A DNA stretch of 64,000 nt from JAKAVN01 sp963734845 (GCA_963734845.1 CAVTIS010000010.1:1-64000), one strand, 5' to 3'; shown: positions 8,550-17,996, numbered from the stretch's first letter. Numbers and translations are program-made. The notes: generated by a model not told the origin, from the letters alone.

Positions 8550-10625
8550 TCAGGACTCTGCATCACGGCTCCGGGTGGCCGCGTCGACGATTTCCATCAC
8601 GTCGAGGGTCTGGACCTTTTCCTCTAGCTGTTTGGCCTTGATGCCGTCGCCGAGCATCGTCATACAGAAAGGGCAGGAGACCGCGATGACCTCAGGGTCC
8701 GTCTGGAGCGCCTGCTCGGTGCGGAGCAGATTCACCCGTTTATCCGGGTCTTCCTCTAACCACATCCGCCCTCCGCCAGCACCGCAGCACATGCCGAATT
8801 CATGGTGGCGTTCCATCTCGTGAACTTGGGCCCCCGCTCTGCTGAGCACCGTCCGTGGCTCGTCAAATACGTCGTTGTAACGGCCGTAGTAACAAGAGTC
8901 GTGGTACACGGTCCGCTTCTGGAATTCCGCAGAGATCTTGAGACGCTCCGCAGCGATCAATTGCCCCACGAGGTCGGAGGCATGAATGACCTCGTACGAA
9001 CCACCGAATTGGGGGAACTCGTTCTTGATCGTGTTGAAGCAGTGGGGACAGTTCACGATGATTTTGCGAACTTTGTGTTGGTTGAGGGTTTCGATCAGCA
9101 TTTGGGCCATCGACTGGTAAAGGTACTCGTTTCCGAGCCGACGGGCCGTTTCGCCGTTGCAAAGTTCTTCGCGCGCGAGGCAGGCAAAGTCTACGCCTGC
9201 CTTCTGCAGCACGCGGACGAAGGCTTGCGTGGTCTTCTTGTTGCGATCGTCGTAGGAGCCGGCGCAGCCGACGTAGTAGAGGAATTCGGCGTCGGGCTTG
9301 TCAGCGAGGGTCGGGACGTTCATCCGTTCGGCCCACTCGAACCGCCGCGCGGAATCGAGCCCCCACGGATTGGATTGCGTCTCCATGTTCTTGAAGGTGC
9401 GGGTAAGCTCCTTGGGGAAACGAGCCTCCTCTTGCACCAGATGACGGCGCATGTCGACGATCTTGTCGACGTACTCGATCATCGGGGGACAGGCCTCCTC
9501 ACACGCTCGGCAGGTGGTACAAGCCCACAGTGTGTCGTCGTGAATGACCGGACCGACAATGTTTTCTCCGACCTCCAAGGGTTCCGCGCCATCCCCTTTG
9601 CCCGGGTGGCTCCTCTTTTCAATGATCTCGTCCTGATGCCGGTAGAGGTAGTCCCGCAGATCGAGTAGCAATTGACGTGGGGCCAGAGGCTTCTTGGTTA
9701 GGGTGGCGGGGCAATTCGAGGAGCAGCGGCCACATTCTGTGCAACTGAACATGTCGAGCACTTGCTTCCACGTGAAATGATCGATGTGCGAGGTGCCGAA
9801 GCGGGAATCATTTTCGAGGTCCTGCTTGGAGAGCTGTCCCTTGGGCTCGAGTTTCGAGAAAAAGATGTTCGGGATTGCAGTGATAATGTGGAAGTGTTTC
9901 GAGGGCGGCAGGAAGTTCAAAAAGACCAGAATGACGAGGTTGTGTATCCACCAAGCTACGTTGCTCGCGGAGTAGGCGAAGCTCGTGCCCAGAAGTTTCG
10001 CCAGGCCGATACCCACCAAGGTGGAGAGAGGCTCCCACCGCGCCTCCCGAACGATCTGCATGTTGTTCGGGTGAGAAACGATTCGCCCACCATCGTACAC
10101 CAGGCCTGTCACCATGATCAGCGCGATGAAAAGCAGGATCAAATAGGCCTCCCAGTGGGATTTATCGCGCAGGCGACTCTCGGGCGGAAGAAAGCCGTAA
10201 AGTCGAGGCGCGTGCGTGATCCCCCACCGCACAAACGCAACCCCAACCGCAATCAGGACGGCCACCTCCATGAAGTCGCGGATCAACAAATAGGGGCCGC
10301 CCAGGAGATGCAGGCTAAAGCCAGGAATGACGAACGAGTCGGAGTAGGCACGGCCGAACATCGTGAGGATCTGGATCCCGAGGATGCAAAAGCCCCAAAA
10401 GATGAAAAAGTGCATCCACCCGGCGGACCGCTCGGCTCCCGGATTCCTGCGCACGAATTTCCTCTGGCCAAAGGCGTAGACCAGCACGGCGCGAACGCGT
10501 TCGGGAATGCGATCGAAGCGGGACACGGCGGCAGCGCTCCGCAGTAGCTCAAAGCGGCGCCAGAGCTGGTAGAAAAAAACGCCCACGGCAGCCAAAATGC
10601 AAAGAGTGAAGAGAATCCCTGTCAT
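8550..10625 (-). CDS. Membrane Fe-S oxidoreductase, probable ETF:quinone oxidoreductase (HdrD/CCG type)
   Basis: A protein of about 691 aa. The N-terminal half has about six hydrophobic helices like the haem b NarI/HdrE domain. Two ferredoxin motifs follow (CTECGRCSSNCP and CTTCRACEEACP) for two 4Fe-4S clusters. Two cysteine-rich CCG domains finish the protein, the second with GMCCGAGGGRMW and SCPFC. In syntrophs and Geobacter such proteins next to etfAB pass electrons from acyl-CoA dehydrogenases via ETF to menaquinone; the etfB-etfA pair upstream on the same strand supports that role. ATG 10625 follows GGAG and overlaps the preceding stop (ATGATGA). Base composition is clearly AT-richer than in etfA. 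Confidence 0.85.
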   Translation of the reverse strand: MTGILFTLCILAAVGVFFYQLWRRFELLRSAAAVSRFDRIPERVRAVLVYAFGQRKFVRRNPGAERSAGWMHFFIFWGFCILGIQILTMFGRAYSDSFVIPGFSLHLLGGPYLLIRDFMEVAVLIAVGVAFVRWGITHAPRLYGFLPPESRLRDKSHWEAYLILLFIALIMVTGLVYDGGRIVSHPNNMQIVREARWEPLSTLVGIGLAKLLGTSFAYSASNVAWWIHNLVILVFLNFLPPSKHFHIITAIPNIFFSKLEPKGQLSKQDLENDSRFGTSHIDHFTWKQVLDMFSCTECGRCSSNCPATLTKKPLAPRQLLLDLRDYLYRHQDEIIEKRSHPGKGDGAEPLEVGENIVGPVIHDDTLWACTTCRACEEACPPMIEYVDKIVDMRRHLVQEEARFPKELTRTFKNMETQSNPWGLDSARRFEWAERMNVPTLADKPDAEFLYYVGCAGSYDDRNKKTTQAFVRVLQKAGVDFACLAREELCNGETARRLGNEYLYQSMAQMLIETLNQHKVRKIIVNCPHCFNTIKNEFPQFGGSYEVIHASDLVGQLIAAERLKISAEFQKRTVYHDSCYYGRYNDVFDEPRTVLSRAGAQVHEMERHHEFGMCCGAGGGRMWLEEDPDKRVNLLRTEQALQTDPEVIAVSCPFCMTMLGDGIKAKQLEEKVQTLDVMEIVDAATRSRDAES

Positions 10626-10905
10626 CATAGAATCTCCGTCATGCCCACCAAGTAATAGGGAAAGCCGAAAAATCCGGCCGCCTCGGCGATCCCGTCGTTG
10701 AAGAAGATGATCGTCGTGCCGATGAACAGGCCCAGGAGGGCCGACGCAGAACGCGCAATGAATCCAGCCCCAGTCTCGCGAATAACGTTGCCTTGCCCGG
10801 CCGTGTCGCGCCACACCACCCACAAGCGACGAGCATCGCATAGAGCAAGATTCTGAATGCGACGGGCACGTTCCAGAGGATCTCGCGGGTGATTTGCTGG
10901 TTCAT
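10625..10905 (-). pseudogene. Small membrane protein gene with an apparent -1 frameshift
   Basis: From ATG 10905 the frame reads 27 residues ending in AFRILLYAMLVA, then becomes Arg/Pro-rich nonsense. In another frame, from 10825, a membrane protein continues (VVWRD..., LLGLFIGTTIIFFNDG, ...GFPYYLVGMTEIL) and stops at 10625, overlapping the start of the Fe-S oxidoreductase. One added base near 10825 would join them into a protein of about 93 aa with two or three helices. It lies directly ahead of the oxidoreductase and is probably translationally coupled to it. This may be a real mutation or a sequencing/assembly error. Confidence 0.6.
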
Positions 10906-11201
10906 GTCAGGCTGTGGTTGCGGACGCCGGACGCCGAGAGCGATCGGCGCACGACGCATCCCTTAGAACCTTAAATCACCCTCCGTGCGCAAAATTCAAT
11001 CCGCACGATCTCTCGATAAGTGAGAGCGGGACCTGCGAGCGAAGGATCGCGTCGCCCGCCCCGCGTCAATTAGGGGTGGTCCTCAAATGAAGGGGAATCG
11101 AAACGAAGTGATCTTTGCTCCCTTCCCGCCACGGGAAGCGATTCGCGGGGTGAGTTTGCCGCGAAATATCACGCGACGTATCAGTTGATACCGGCGCGTC
11201 G
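10906..11201. other. Spacer between etfA and the Fe-S oxidoreductase block
   Basis: About 296 bases with no convincing ORF, RNA or repeat. It may hold a promoter for the oxidoreductase genes, since it is too long for a tight operon gap, but I see no clear -35/-10 pair. Confidence 0.4.
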
Positions 11202-12179
11202 CTACGAGTGCTTGACCTTTTTCAGCGCCTCGACCATTTCGGGCACCGCCTTGAACAGGTCGGCGACCAGGCCATAATCGGCGACGTTGAAGATGGGGGC
11301 CTCCTCGTCCTTGTTGATCGCCACGATGGTCTTGGAGTCCTTCATCCCGGCCAGATGCTGAATCGCGCCCGAGATTCCGACCGCCACGTATAGCTCGGGT
11401 GCGACCACCTTGCCGGTCTGCCCGACCTGCAGATCATTCGGTACGAAACCGGCGTCGACCGCGGCGCGGCTCGCGCCCATCGCGGCCCCCATCTCGTCAA
11501 CCAGCGGCTCGAGCACGGTCTTGAAGTTCTCGCCCGATTTGAGGCCGCGGCCGCCTGAGACCACGATTCGGGCCTCGGTAAGCTGCGGCCGATCGCTCTT
11601 GGTTTCGTTGAAGCTGACGAATTGCATTTTGAGCCCAGCCGGATCCAATTCGGGCGCGGTCTTTTCGACCGGCGCGGCAGAATCGCCCGGTTTGGCCGAA
11701 TCGAAAGCGGTCGCGCGCACGCTGACGACCTTGATCGGGCCGTCCATCTCGACCGTCGCGAGCGCGTTGCCGGCATACATCGGGCGCACCAGGGTGCCGT
11801 CGTCGCCGATCGAAACGATCTCGGAGGCCATCGGGGCGTTAAGGCGCGCCGCCACCCGCGGCATCAGGTCCTTGCCCATCGCGGTCGCGGTCGCGAGGAT
11901 GTACTCGACGCCAAGACCTTTCGCGAGCGCGGTCAGCGTCTGCGCGTAGAGGTCGGCGAGATAGTGCGCGAGCTTGGGATCGTCGAGCGCGACGACCTTG
12001 CTCATCCCGTATTTCGCGAGCTCGGCGGCCGGAGCGTCGATCTTCTCGCCCGCGATGACGGCTATACATTTGCCGCCGCCGCGCTTCTTCGCCAGCTCGA
12101 TTCCGGCGTTGACCGCAATCAGTGTCGTCTTGGGAAAATGTCCCGCCTTGTGTTCGGCAAAGACCAGTACGTCAGCCAT
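11202..12179 (-). CDS. etfA: Electron transfer flavoprotein subunit alpha
   Basis: A 325-aa ETF alpha subunit. The C-terminal FAD-binding domain shows SGGRGLKSGENF, then VGQTGKVVAPELYVAVGISG and the FAD-contact region INKDEEAPIFNVADYGLVAD, all standard for the family. With EtfB it carries electrons from acyl-CoA dehydrogenases; the likely acceptor is the membrane Fe-S protein encoded downstream. It follows etfB with a 90-base gap on the same strand. Length and motifs are normal. Confidence 0.95.
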   Translation of the reverse strand: MADVLVFAEHKAGHFPKTTLIAVNAGIELAKKRGGGKCIAVIAGEKIDAPAAELAKYGMSKVVALDDPKLAHYLADLYAQTLTALAKGLGVEYILATATAMGKDLMPRVAARLNAPMASEIVSIGDDGTLVRPMYAGNALATVEMDGPIKVVSVRATAFDSAKPGDSAAPVEKTAPELDPAGLKMQFVSFNETKSDRPQLTEARIVVSGGRGLKSGENFKTVLEPLVDEMGAAMGASRAAVDAGFVPNDLQVGQTGKVVAPELYVAVGISGAIQHLAGMKDSKTIVAINKDEEAPIFNVADYGLVADLFKAVPEMVEALKKVKHS

Positions 12180-12269
12180 CTCGAATTCACTCCGAAGCGT
12201 CCGCCAATCGGCGGACGCGAAAATAGTGCGACAAATAGTGCAGCCTGGATGCGTGACGCATGTCGCACG

Positions 12270-13019
12270 TCAAATCACCTTGGCTTCGCTGTGCAGCATG
12301 CCGACCAGCTCCTCGACCGAGCCCACCTTGCGTCCGGCCTGCCGCTTGGGCGGCGCGGCGAGCGCTTTTATTTTGAGCTTCGGGGCCAAATCGACCCCGA
12401 GGCTATCGACCGGGATTTCTTTCAGTTCCTTTTTTCGCGCCTTCATGATGCCCGGCAGCGAGGCGTAGCGCGGTTCATTGAGTCGCAGGTCGGTGGTGAT
12501 AACCGCCGGCAGATCGAAGCCGATGGTTTCGAGGCCGCCGTCAACCTCGCGCACCACGGTACATTTGGTTCCCGCGATTTCGACCTTCGAGGCAAAAGTC
12601 GCCTGCGGCCATCCGAGCATCTCGGCCAGCATCTGGCCGACCTGGTTGGAGTCGTCGTCGATCGCCTGCTTGCCGATGATCACGAGGTCCGGTTTCTCGT
12701 CGGCGACGATCTTCGCCATCACGCGCGCGATCGCGAGGCTGTCGAGCGGCTGGTCGGCGCGGACCAAGATCGCCCGGTCGGCGCCCATCGCGAGACCCGT
12801 GCGCAGCTGCTCCTGCCAGGTCTGCTGGCCGATCGAAATCAACGCGACGTCGCCGCCGCCCTGCTTCTCTTTTATCCTCAGAGCTTCTTCGATGGCGATT
12901 TCGTCGAACGGGTTAATCACCCATTTCACATTGTCGGTCGCGATCCCCGAGCCGTCAGGAAGGATGCGGATCGTGGTGGCGGGGTCCGGAACGCGTTTTA
13001 CGGAAGCCAGGATTTTCAC
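12270..13019 (-). CDS. etfB: Electron transfer flavoprotein subunit beta
   Basis: A 249-aa ETF beta subunit beginning MKILASVKRVPDP, with the AMP/nucleotide region around IGKQAIDDDSNQVGQMLAEM and the DLRLNEPRYASLPGIMKA motif (equivalent to the ETF beta signature and recognition loop). The GTG at 13019 is chosen because the conserved MKILASVKR start then coincides with the N terminus. It is the first gene of etfB-etfA. Nothing is odd apart from the GTG start. Confidence 0.95.
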   Translation of the reverse strand: MKILASVKRVPDPATTIRILPDGSGIATDNVKWVINPFDEIAIEEALRIKEKQGGGDVALISIGQQTWQEQLRTGLAMGADRAILVRADQPLDSLAIARVMAKIVADEKPDLVIIGKQAIDDDSNQVGQMLAEMLGWPQATFASKVEIAGTKCTVVREVDGGLETIGFDLPAVITTDLRLNEPRYASLPGIMKARKKELKEIPVDSLGVDLAPKLKIKALAAPPKRQAGRKVGSVEELVGMLHSEAKVI

Positions 13020-13163
13020 AGCAGTCTCACTCCGGGTGTATTCAAACCGAGCATTGCAAAATGATGGTTGATGGCCGCCCAAGATTCCGATGGCAGCCCT
13101 TGGGGGCGGCTAAAGAACCTAACAATGGCCCACGGCGCAGGTCAAACCGGGCCTCGGTCGATG

Positions 13164-13946
13164 CTACTCGTTGTAGCCGAGGCGATGCGACAGCTCGCGG
13201 CCGGCCTCGAGGATGAGCGGCGCGATCTCCGTGTTGATCCGCTCGATCCCGATGCGATAGGCAGGGCCAGCAACGGCTAGGGATCCGACGACGCTGCGGG
13301 TGTAGTCGCGAATCGGCACCGCTACCGAAGACACATCCTCGAAAAACTCACACGTTTCCATCCCGAAACCGTCGCGCGCAATCGCGTCGAGCTGCTCGAG
13401 AAGCATCGCACGGTCAATGATCGTGCGGTCGGTGAAACGCGGAAGCTGCTCGGGCAGGTCGGCGCGCAACTGCTGCTCGAGGTCGAAAGCAAGATGGACC
13501 TTGCCGACCGCCGTGCAATGCAGCGGCAACGGCTGGCCGAGCGGCGGCGTGATTCTCACCACGCGGTCGACCGGCTCGGCCGATTCCAACGGCACCACGC
13601 CTTCGCGCCGCATGATCGCAACGAAGGTGCTTTCGCGGCAGCGATGCGCGACGTCGGACAGAATCGGGCGCGCTTGCCGCACCAGTCCCATGTGGTCAAT
13701 ATAGCGGCGTCCCAGGTGCAGGCACTTGATTCCCAGGCGATAGTTTTCGGTCGCCCGGTTCTGTTCGATATACCCGCGGGCCTCCAGCGTGGCGAGCAAA
13801 CGAAAGACGTTGTTCTTGTGCAGCTTCAGGCGCTTGGAAAGCTCGGTGACCCCGAGTTCGTCCACCTCGCCGAAAAACTGTTCGAGCACGTCCAGAGCGT
13901 GGGCAACTGACTGGATGACGTAGTTGGTTTTGTTGCGCCTGACCAT
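13164..13946 (-). CDS. IclR-family transcriptional regulator
   Basis: A 260-aa regulator with an N-terminal winged helix (VTELSKRLKLHKNNVFRLLATLEARGYIEQ) and the IclR effector domain (LHCTAVGKVHLAF, ending AGRELSHRLGY). Family members sense small organic acids or acyl compounds and often control neighbouring catabolic genes. A good ribosome site (GGAGAG) precedes ATG 13946. It is divergent from a methyltransferase gene and lies downstream of etfBA on the same strand. Effector and targets are unknown. Confidence 0.9.
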   Translation of the reverse strand: MVRRNKTNYVIQSVAHALDVLEQFFGEVDELGVTELSKRLKLHKNNVFRLLATLEARGYIEQNRATENYRLGIKCLHLGRRYIDHMGLVRQARPILSDVAHRCRESTFVAIMRREGVVPLESAEPVDRVVRITPPLGQPLPLHCTAVGKVHLAFDLEQQLRADLPEQLPRFTDRTIIDRAMLLEQLDAIARDGFGMETCEFFEDVSSVAVPIRDYTRSVVGSLAVAGPAYRIGIERINTEIAPLILEAGRELSHRLGYNE

Positions 13947-14001
13947 GGCGAACTCTCCTCGAACGCCGCCGTGACGGAGCAACGAATCGAGCCGATTTGG
14001 A

Positions 14002-14011
14002 AAAACGTTTT
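14002..14011. promoter_or_regulatory. Small palindrome in the AT-rich divergent promoter region
   Basis: AAAACGTTTT lies about 55 bases before the IclR start, inside an AT-rich stretch (13990-14140) between divergent genes. It could be an autoregulatory operator, but a 10-bp palindrome is weak evidence. Confidence 0.3.
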
Positions 14012-14141
14012 ACTGTAGGCGTCAGACTTTGTTTATGTCAACGTGATTGTGAGCGTTCGTCGTCCATTAAGCATAACCCATTGTTTTTACTACTAAATCA
14101 TCCGGCTACGCTATATTTGGCCAATTCGGGATAACCCTGTC

Positions 14142-14774
14142 ATGCCTTCCAATCTCAAACCCGAGTTTTTTCGGCGCCTCGACGACTCCGACGATGAGTT
14201 GTTCTATTTGACACCGCGCTTCGTCGTGCATATCGACGACGCCGCCATCAGAACGGTCGGCGAGATCTATTTGAGCCGTCTCCCGCGCAGCGGCGCGATC
14301 CTCGACCTCATGAGTAGCTGGCGATCTCATCTGCCGTCCGAGTTGAAACCGGCGCGACTGGTTGGGCTCGGACTTAACCGGTCCGAAATGGCGGACAATC
14401 CTGCGCTCACCGAAATTGTGACCCACAATCTCAATCGCACGCCACAACTACCGTTTGACGACGCGTCGTTCGACGGCGCGGTGCTGACCGTTTCGGTACA
14501 GTATCTCATCCATCCGCTGGAGGTCTTCGCCGCGGTCGGGCGCGTGCTGAAATCCGGCGCGCCGTTCATCGTGACCTTTTCCAATCGGATGTTTCCGACC
14601 AAGGCGGTGGCAATCTGGGCCAATGCGAGCGAGCAGCAGCGGGTCGACCTGGTGATCTACTACTTTACCCAGAGCGCGGCCTTCGAGAAGATAGAGATTA
14701 TTGATCGCAGTTCGGGTGCCACCGATCCGCTGTGGGCCGTGCTCGGCTATCGCAAGGAAACGACAAGGAACTGA
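14142..14774 (+). CDS. SAM-dependent methyltransferase-like protein, 210 aa
   Basis: A class I methyltransferase fold: GAILDLMSSWRSHLP carries the SAM-binding acidic loop in place of GxGxG, LVGLGLNRSEM is the second strand with its polar end, and LPFDDASFDGAVLTVSVQYL is the motif II region found in Methyltransf_11-like proteins. The first glycine motif is unusual (DLMSSWRSH), as in a subgroup of small uncharacterised methyltransferases. Its stop is one base from the start of the VOC gene, so the two are probably co-transcribed. Substrate unknown. Confidence 0.65.
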   Translation: MPSNLKPEFFRRLDDSDDELFYLTPRFVVHIDDAAIRTVGEIYLSRLPRSGAILDLMSSWRSHLPSELKPARLVGLGLNRSEMADNPALTEIVTHNLNRTPQLPFDDASFDGAVLTVSVQYLIHPLEVFAAVGRVLKSGAPFIVTFSNRMFPTKAVAIWANASEQQRVDLVIYYFTQSAAFEKIEIIDRSSGATDPLWAVLGYRKETTRN

Positions 14775-14775
14775 A

Positions 14776-15180
14776 TTGATTACCAATCGCGGCATGCGCC
14801 ATCTGGCGCTGCGCGTGAGCGATGTCGCGCGCGCGGCGGAGTTTTACTCGCGGGTGTTCGGGATGCGCCTGGTGTGGCAACCGGATCCGGACAATGCGTA
14901 CCTAAGTTCGGGATGCGACAATGTGGCGCTCCATCGCGGCTCGCCTGGAGATCCAAGCGCCGGCGCGCTCGACCATCTTGGATTCATCGTGGCGAGCGTC
15001 GCCGACTTGGAAGCTGGATGGCGCTGGGCGCAGACGGAACGCCTGGATATAGTCCATCCCTTGCGCCGCCATCGCGACGGTTCGGTGTCATTCTATCTCC
15101 GCGACCCAGATGGAAACGTTATTCAGCTGCTGTTCGAACCGAACATCAGCCCACTCGACATAAATTCGCCCAAGGCCTGA
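14776..15180 (+). CDS. VOC (glyoxalase/dioxygenase superfamily) protein
   Basis: A 134-aa vicinal-oxygen-chelate domain: MRHLALRVSDVARAAEFYSRVFGM carries the first metal-ligand His, LDHLGFIVASVADLE the second module, and YLRDPDGNVIQLLFE ends with the metal-ligand Glu. Start is TTG 14776 with AAGGA 6 bases upstream, one base after the methyltransferase stop. It would use a divalent metal for an isomerase, lyase or dioxygenase reaction; the substrate cannot be named. Confidence 0.8.
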   Translation: MITNRGMRHLALRVSDVARAAEFYSRVFGMRLVWQPDPDNAYLSSGCDNVALHRGSPGDPSAGALDHLGFIVASVADLEAGWRWAQTERLDIVHPLRRHRDGSVSFYLRDPDGNVIQLLFEPNISPLDINSPKA

Positions 15181-15207
15181 GCCTGCGGCGCGCCGAGGAG
15201 ATTCGCC

Positions 15208-16323
15208 ATGCTGAAGAACCGCGCCACGGCCGAGGGGACGCTTGCCTACGCCCGCCGCCACGCCGCACTGCCGGGAAATTTCCGCCCGATGCTCGGGGGG
15301 CTGAGCGTTTCCTCGGTCGGGATCGGCACTTATCTGGGCGAGCCCGACGACGAGACTGACCAGGCTTACACACAATCCATCAGGAGCGCGCTGCTCGGCG
15401 GGATCAATCTGATCGACACCGCCGTCAACTACCGTTTCCAGCGCGGCGAACGCACGATCGGCAAAGTGCTGGGCGAACTGGTGGCCGCGGGCGAACTTCG
15501 CCGCGAAGAGGTGGTGGTCGCGACCAAGGGCGGTTACGTTACGTTCGACGGCACGATGCCGCCCAATCCGCGAGCGTGGTTCGAGGAGAAGTACGTCAGC
15601 AGCGGACTGGTCGAGCCGGGCGAGCTGGTCGAGGGTTCGCATTGCATGACGCCGCGCTATCTCGGCGCCATGCTCGAGATGAGCCGCGCCAACCTGGGCC
15701 TCGACACGATCGACATCTATTACATCCACAATCCTGAAACCCAGCTGGCCACTATCGCGCGGCCGGAGTTTCTCGAGCGGATGCGCCGCGCATTCGAGTT
15801 TCTTGAGCAGCAGGTCGCCGGCGGCAAAATCGGCGTCTACGGCACCGCGACCTGGAGCGGTTTTCGCCTCGGCCCCGAGGAGCCGCAGTACCTGCAGATG
15901 GAAGAGCTGGTAAAGATCGCGTTTGATATCGCCGGTCGCGACCATCATTTCCGCGCAGTTCAGCTACCGTTCAACCTGGCGATGCCCGAGGCGCTGACGC
16001 TCGCCAACCAGCAGCTTCCCGACCGGCGCGGCACCGCGCTTCGCGCCGCGGTCGGTTTCGGCATCGCAGTATGCGCCAGCGCCTCGCTGCTCCAGGGGCG
16101 GCTCGCGAGCGGCTTGCCGCCGATCATGGCGCAGGCCTTCGAAGGGCTGACCAGCGACGCGCAGCGCGCGCTGCAATTCGTGCGCTCGGCGCCCGGAATC
16201 AACGTGGCGCTAGTGGGCACGAAGTCCGAGGCGCACGTGAACGAGGTTCTGCAGGCGTTGCAGCATCCCCCGGCATCGATCGAAGCCTTCTCCAAGCTCT
16301 TCACCCCCAACAAGAGCGCGTAA
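15208..16323 (+). CDS. Aldo/keto reductase family protein, 371 aa
   Basis: TIM-barrel oxidoreductase: SSVGIGTYLGEPDDETDQAY opens the barrel, NLIDTAVNYRFQRGE holds the conserved Asp and Tyr, and LDTIDIYYIHNPE the strand leading to the active-site His. It is about 50 residues longer than the usual AKR, with an added N-terminal segment and an insertion near residues 95-145. A strong ribosome site (GAGGAG) precedes ATG 15208. It presumably reduces a carbonyl with NADPH. It lies 27 bases after the VOC gene and may share its transcript. Confidence 0.82.
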   Translation: MLKNRATAEGTLAYARRHAALPGNFRPMLGGLSVSSVGIGTYLGEPDDETDQAYTQSIRSALLGGINLIDTAVNYRFQRGERTIGKVLGELVAAGELRREEVVVATKGGYVTFDGTMPPNPRAWFEEKYVSSGLVEPGELVEGSHCMTPRYLGAMLEMSRANLGLDTIDIYYIHNPETQLATIARPEFLERMRRAFEFLEQQVAGGKIGVYGTATWSGFRLGPEEPQYLQMEELVKIAFDIAGRDHHFRAVQLPFNLAMPEALTLANQQLPDRRGTALRAAVGFGIAVCASASLLQGRLASGLPPIMAQAFEGLTSDAQRALQFVRSAPGINVALVGTKSEAHVNEVLQALQHPPASIEAFSKLFTPNKSA

Positions 16324-16504
16324 ACATCCGCTTCGTTTGCGACCCGACATGTTCCTCCCACGCGGCCGCCTCTTTGAGACCCGCTGTGGACGAATGGGCG
16401 AGTCTTCTTGCTTCGTCCAAAGCGGATGGATGTTATAGAGGGATCGGGAGCAATCCGATTGCTGGCGCGGATCGTAGCTGCAGGGGTGGCGCATCGGAGA
16501 TGAC

Positions 16505-17461
16505 GTGCTGAAAAAGAGAGGCTTGGTTGCCGCGGCGATCGTCGCTGTGACGTTGCTACCAGGATTCGGCACGCGAACCCACCCCGCCGCCGCTTCCTCG
16601 AGAACCGGCACGATTGCGCAAAACACCGACATGTTCATCTACGATCCCACCGGCGCCAGGCTTCTGGGGCGGGCGCACTACACCGTCACGCAGCATGACG
16701 ACGTGGTGACTATCGAAGGGCGCAACGACTTTATCGACGGCGAACGCGACGTCGAGCACGACACGCTCAGGGCCGTCGATGGCGGGGTTCCGCGGATGCT
16801 CACCTACCAACATGACTTTTTCGACGAGCACGGCGCCCCGCAGATCACCGCGAGCGCCGACGCCGTCAGCGGAAAAAGCAGTTGCGGAAAATATGAGGAC
16901 GGCAAGGGCACTATCGAGACCGCCGTCCTGCAATATCCGCCGGACACCTACGCCGGCGCGGGAGTGCTGGTGCCAGTGGCAGATCAGCTGCGCCGCGGCG
17001 GCACGGAGCTCGACCTCCATGTCTTCGATTGCGCGCTGGGCCCGCGCATCCTGATCCTGCATGCCGATCTCACACGGGAGACATGGCGCTTCCGTCCCCA
17101 CGACGGCGAATTGGCCAGGGCCGAGGCGCATCCGGTGTTCGGCTGGTTCAATGTTTTTCTGAAGCCCTTCGTACCGATGATCCGGATGTGGTTCGACCCT
17201 TTGCGCGACTACGTTTTCGTCGGCGGCATGCTGTCGCGTTACTATCGCGGTCCCGAGGTCTTGCTGGTGAGTGCCAGAACCGCGCCCAAATCGCCGCCGG
17301 CATTCGAGCGGCCCAAGCCGCCGTCGCTCACGGCGCCCACTGACTCCACACCGCCCGCAGAGCCATCAGGCGCGGCCGAAGGGCCAACCCCTTCCAGTGC
17401 CGCCGCATCCGGACCGGAGCATCCAGGTGGCGCTCCCGTGGGAGCGTCGATCGCCCGCTAG
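16505..17461 (+). CDS. Secreted protein of unknown function, Pro/Ala-rich tail
   Basis: A 318-aa protein starting at GTG 16505 with a Sec signal peptide (LVAAAIVAVTLLPGFG; cleavage likely near AAA-SS). The body is strand-rich (DMFIYDPTGARLLGRAHYTV; VTIEGRNDFIDGERDVEHDT), resembling periplasmic beta-barrel-like domains of the lipocalin/DUF3108 kind, but I do not recognise the family firmly. The last 60 residues are low-complexity Pro/Ala/Ser and probably disordered. No close operon partner. Confidence 0.55.
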   Translation: MLKKRGLVAAAIVAVTLLPGFGTRTHPAAASSRTGTIAQNTDMFIYDPTGARLLGRAHYTVTQHDDVVTIEGRNDFIDGERDVEHDTLRAVDGGVPRMLTYQHDFFDEHGAPQITASADAVSGKSSCGKYEDGKGTIETAVLQYPPDTYAGAGVLVPVADQLRRGGTELDLHVFDCALGPRILILHADLTRETWRFRPHDGELARAEAHPVFGWFNVFLKPFVPMIRMWFDPLRDYVFVGGMLSRYYRGPEVLLVSARTAPKSPPAFERPKPPSLTAPTDSTPPAEPSGAAEGPTPSSAAASGPEHPGGAPVGASIAR

Positions 17462-17533
17462 TTGCCGCGAGGGCCGGCCGACTGCGCGAGCGTTTGTGAA
17501 ACCGAGCTGAGAAGGACCGGCGCGCCTACGCGC

Positions 17534-17794
17534 CTACGATTGACTGGCGCCTTCGCTGCCGTAGTGCCGCACGCGGGAGCGCTGCGGCTTTTCGTACTGA
17601 AAGGTCGTTTGGCATTGAGCGCAAACGCCCTGAGGTTTGGGGTTGCCGGAACGGCGCGTCAGTTTGACGTAGTGCACCACTCCATCACTGCAGAGATGGC
17701 CGGCGACGGGGAAGTCGTAAACAATCCGGATTGCTTCCATTTCTTGCGCTAGCGCTCCCTCATTCAGGATTTTCTCCTTCGGCGCGATGGCCAA
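17534..17794 (-). CDS. Small hypothetical protein with a CxxC pair
   Basis: An 86-aa ORF with an internally consistent composition (EAIRIVYDFPVAGHLCSDGV; GVCAQCQTTF). The single CxxC with an earlier Cys/His could hold a metal, but there is no complete zinc ribbon. Start is TTG 17794 or a later ATG before EAIRIVYDF. It is on the opposite strand to its neighbours and isolated. Confidence 0.45.
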   Translation of the reverse strand: MAIAPKEKILNEGALAQEMEAIRIVYDFPVAGHLCSDGVVHYVKLTRRSGNPKPQGVCAQCQTTFQYEKPQRSRVRHYGSEGASQS

Positions 17795-17996
17795 GCCGGA
17801 TGGCCCGAGCGCGCCGGACCTTCCAAGATAGTGAAATCCTCTTGACGATCAATCCATTTGACGGTTCACGACGAAATTTTCTTGAAAAATCTTGCCCGTC
17901 TCTCCAATGCCCGCGCGGACCCGAATCCTCGCCGCCGCAGGGGGCCGGTTCGCGGGGCGCGGCGTCGCGTTCGGCTTGTGCTACGCTGCGTGCGGA

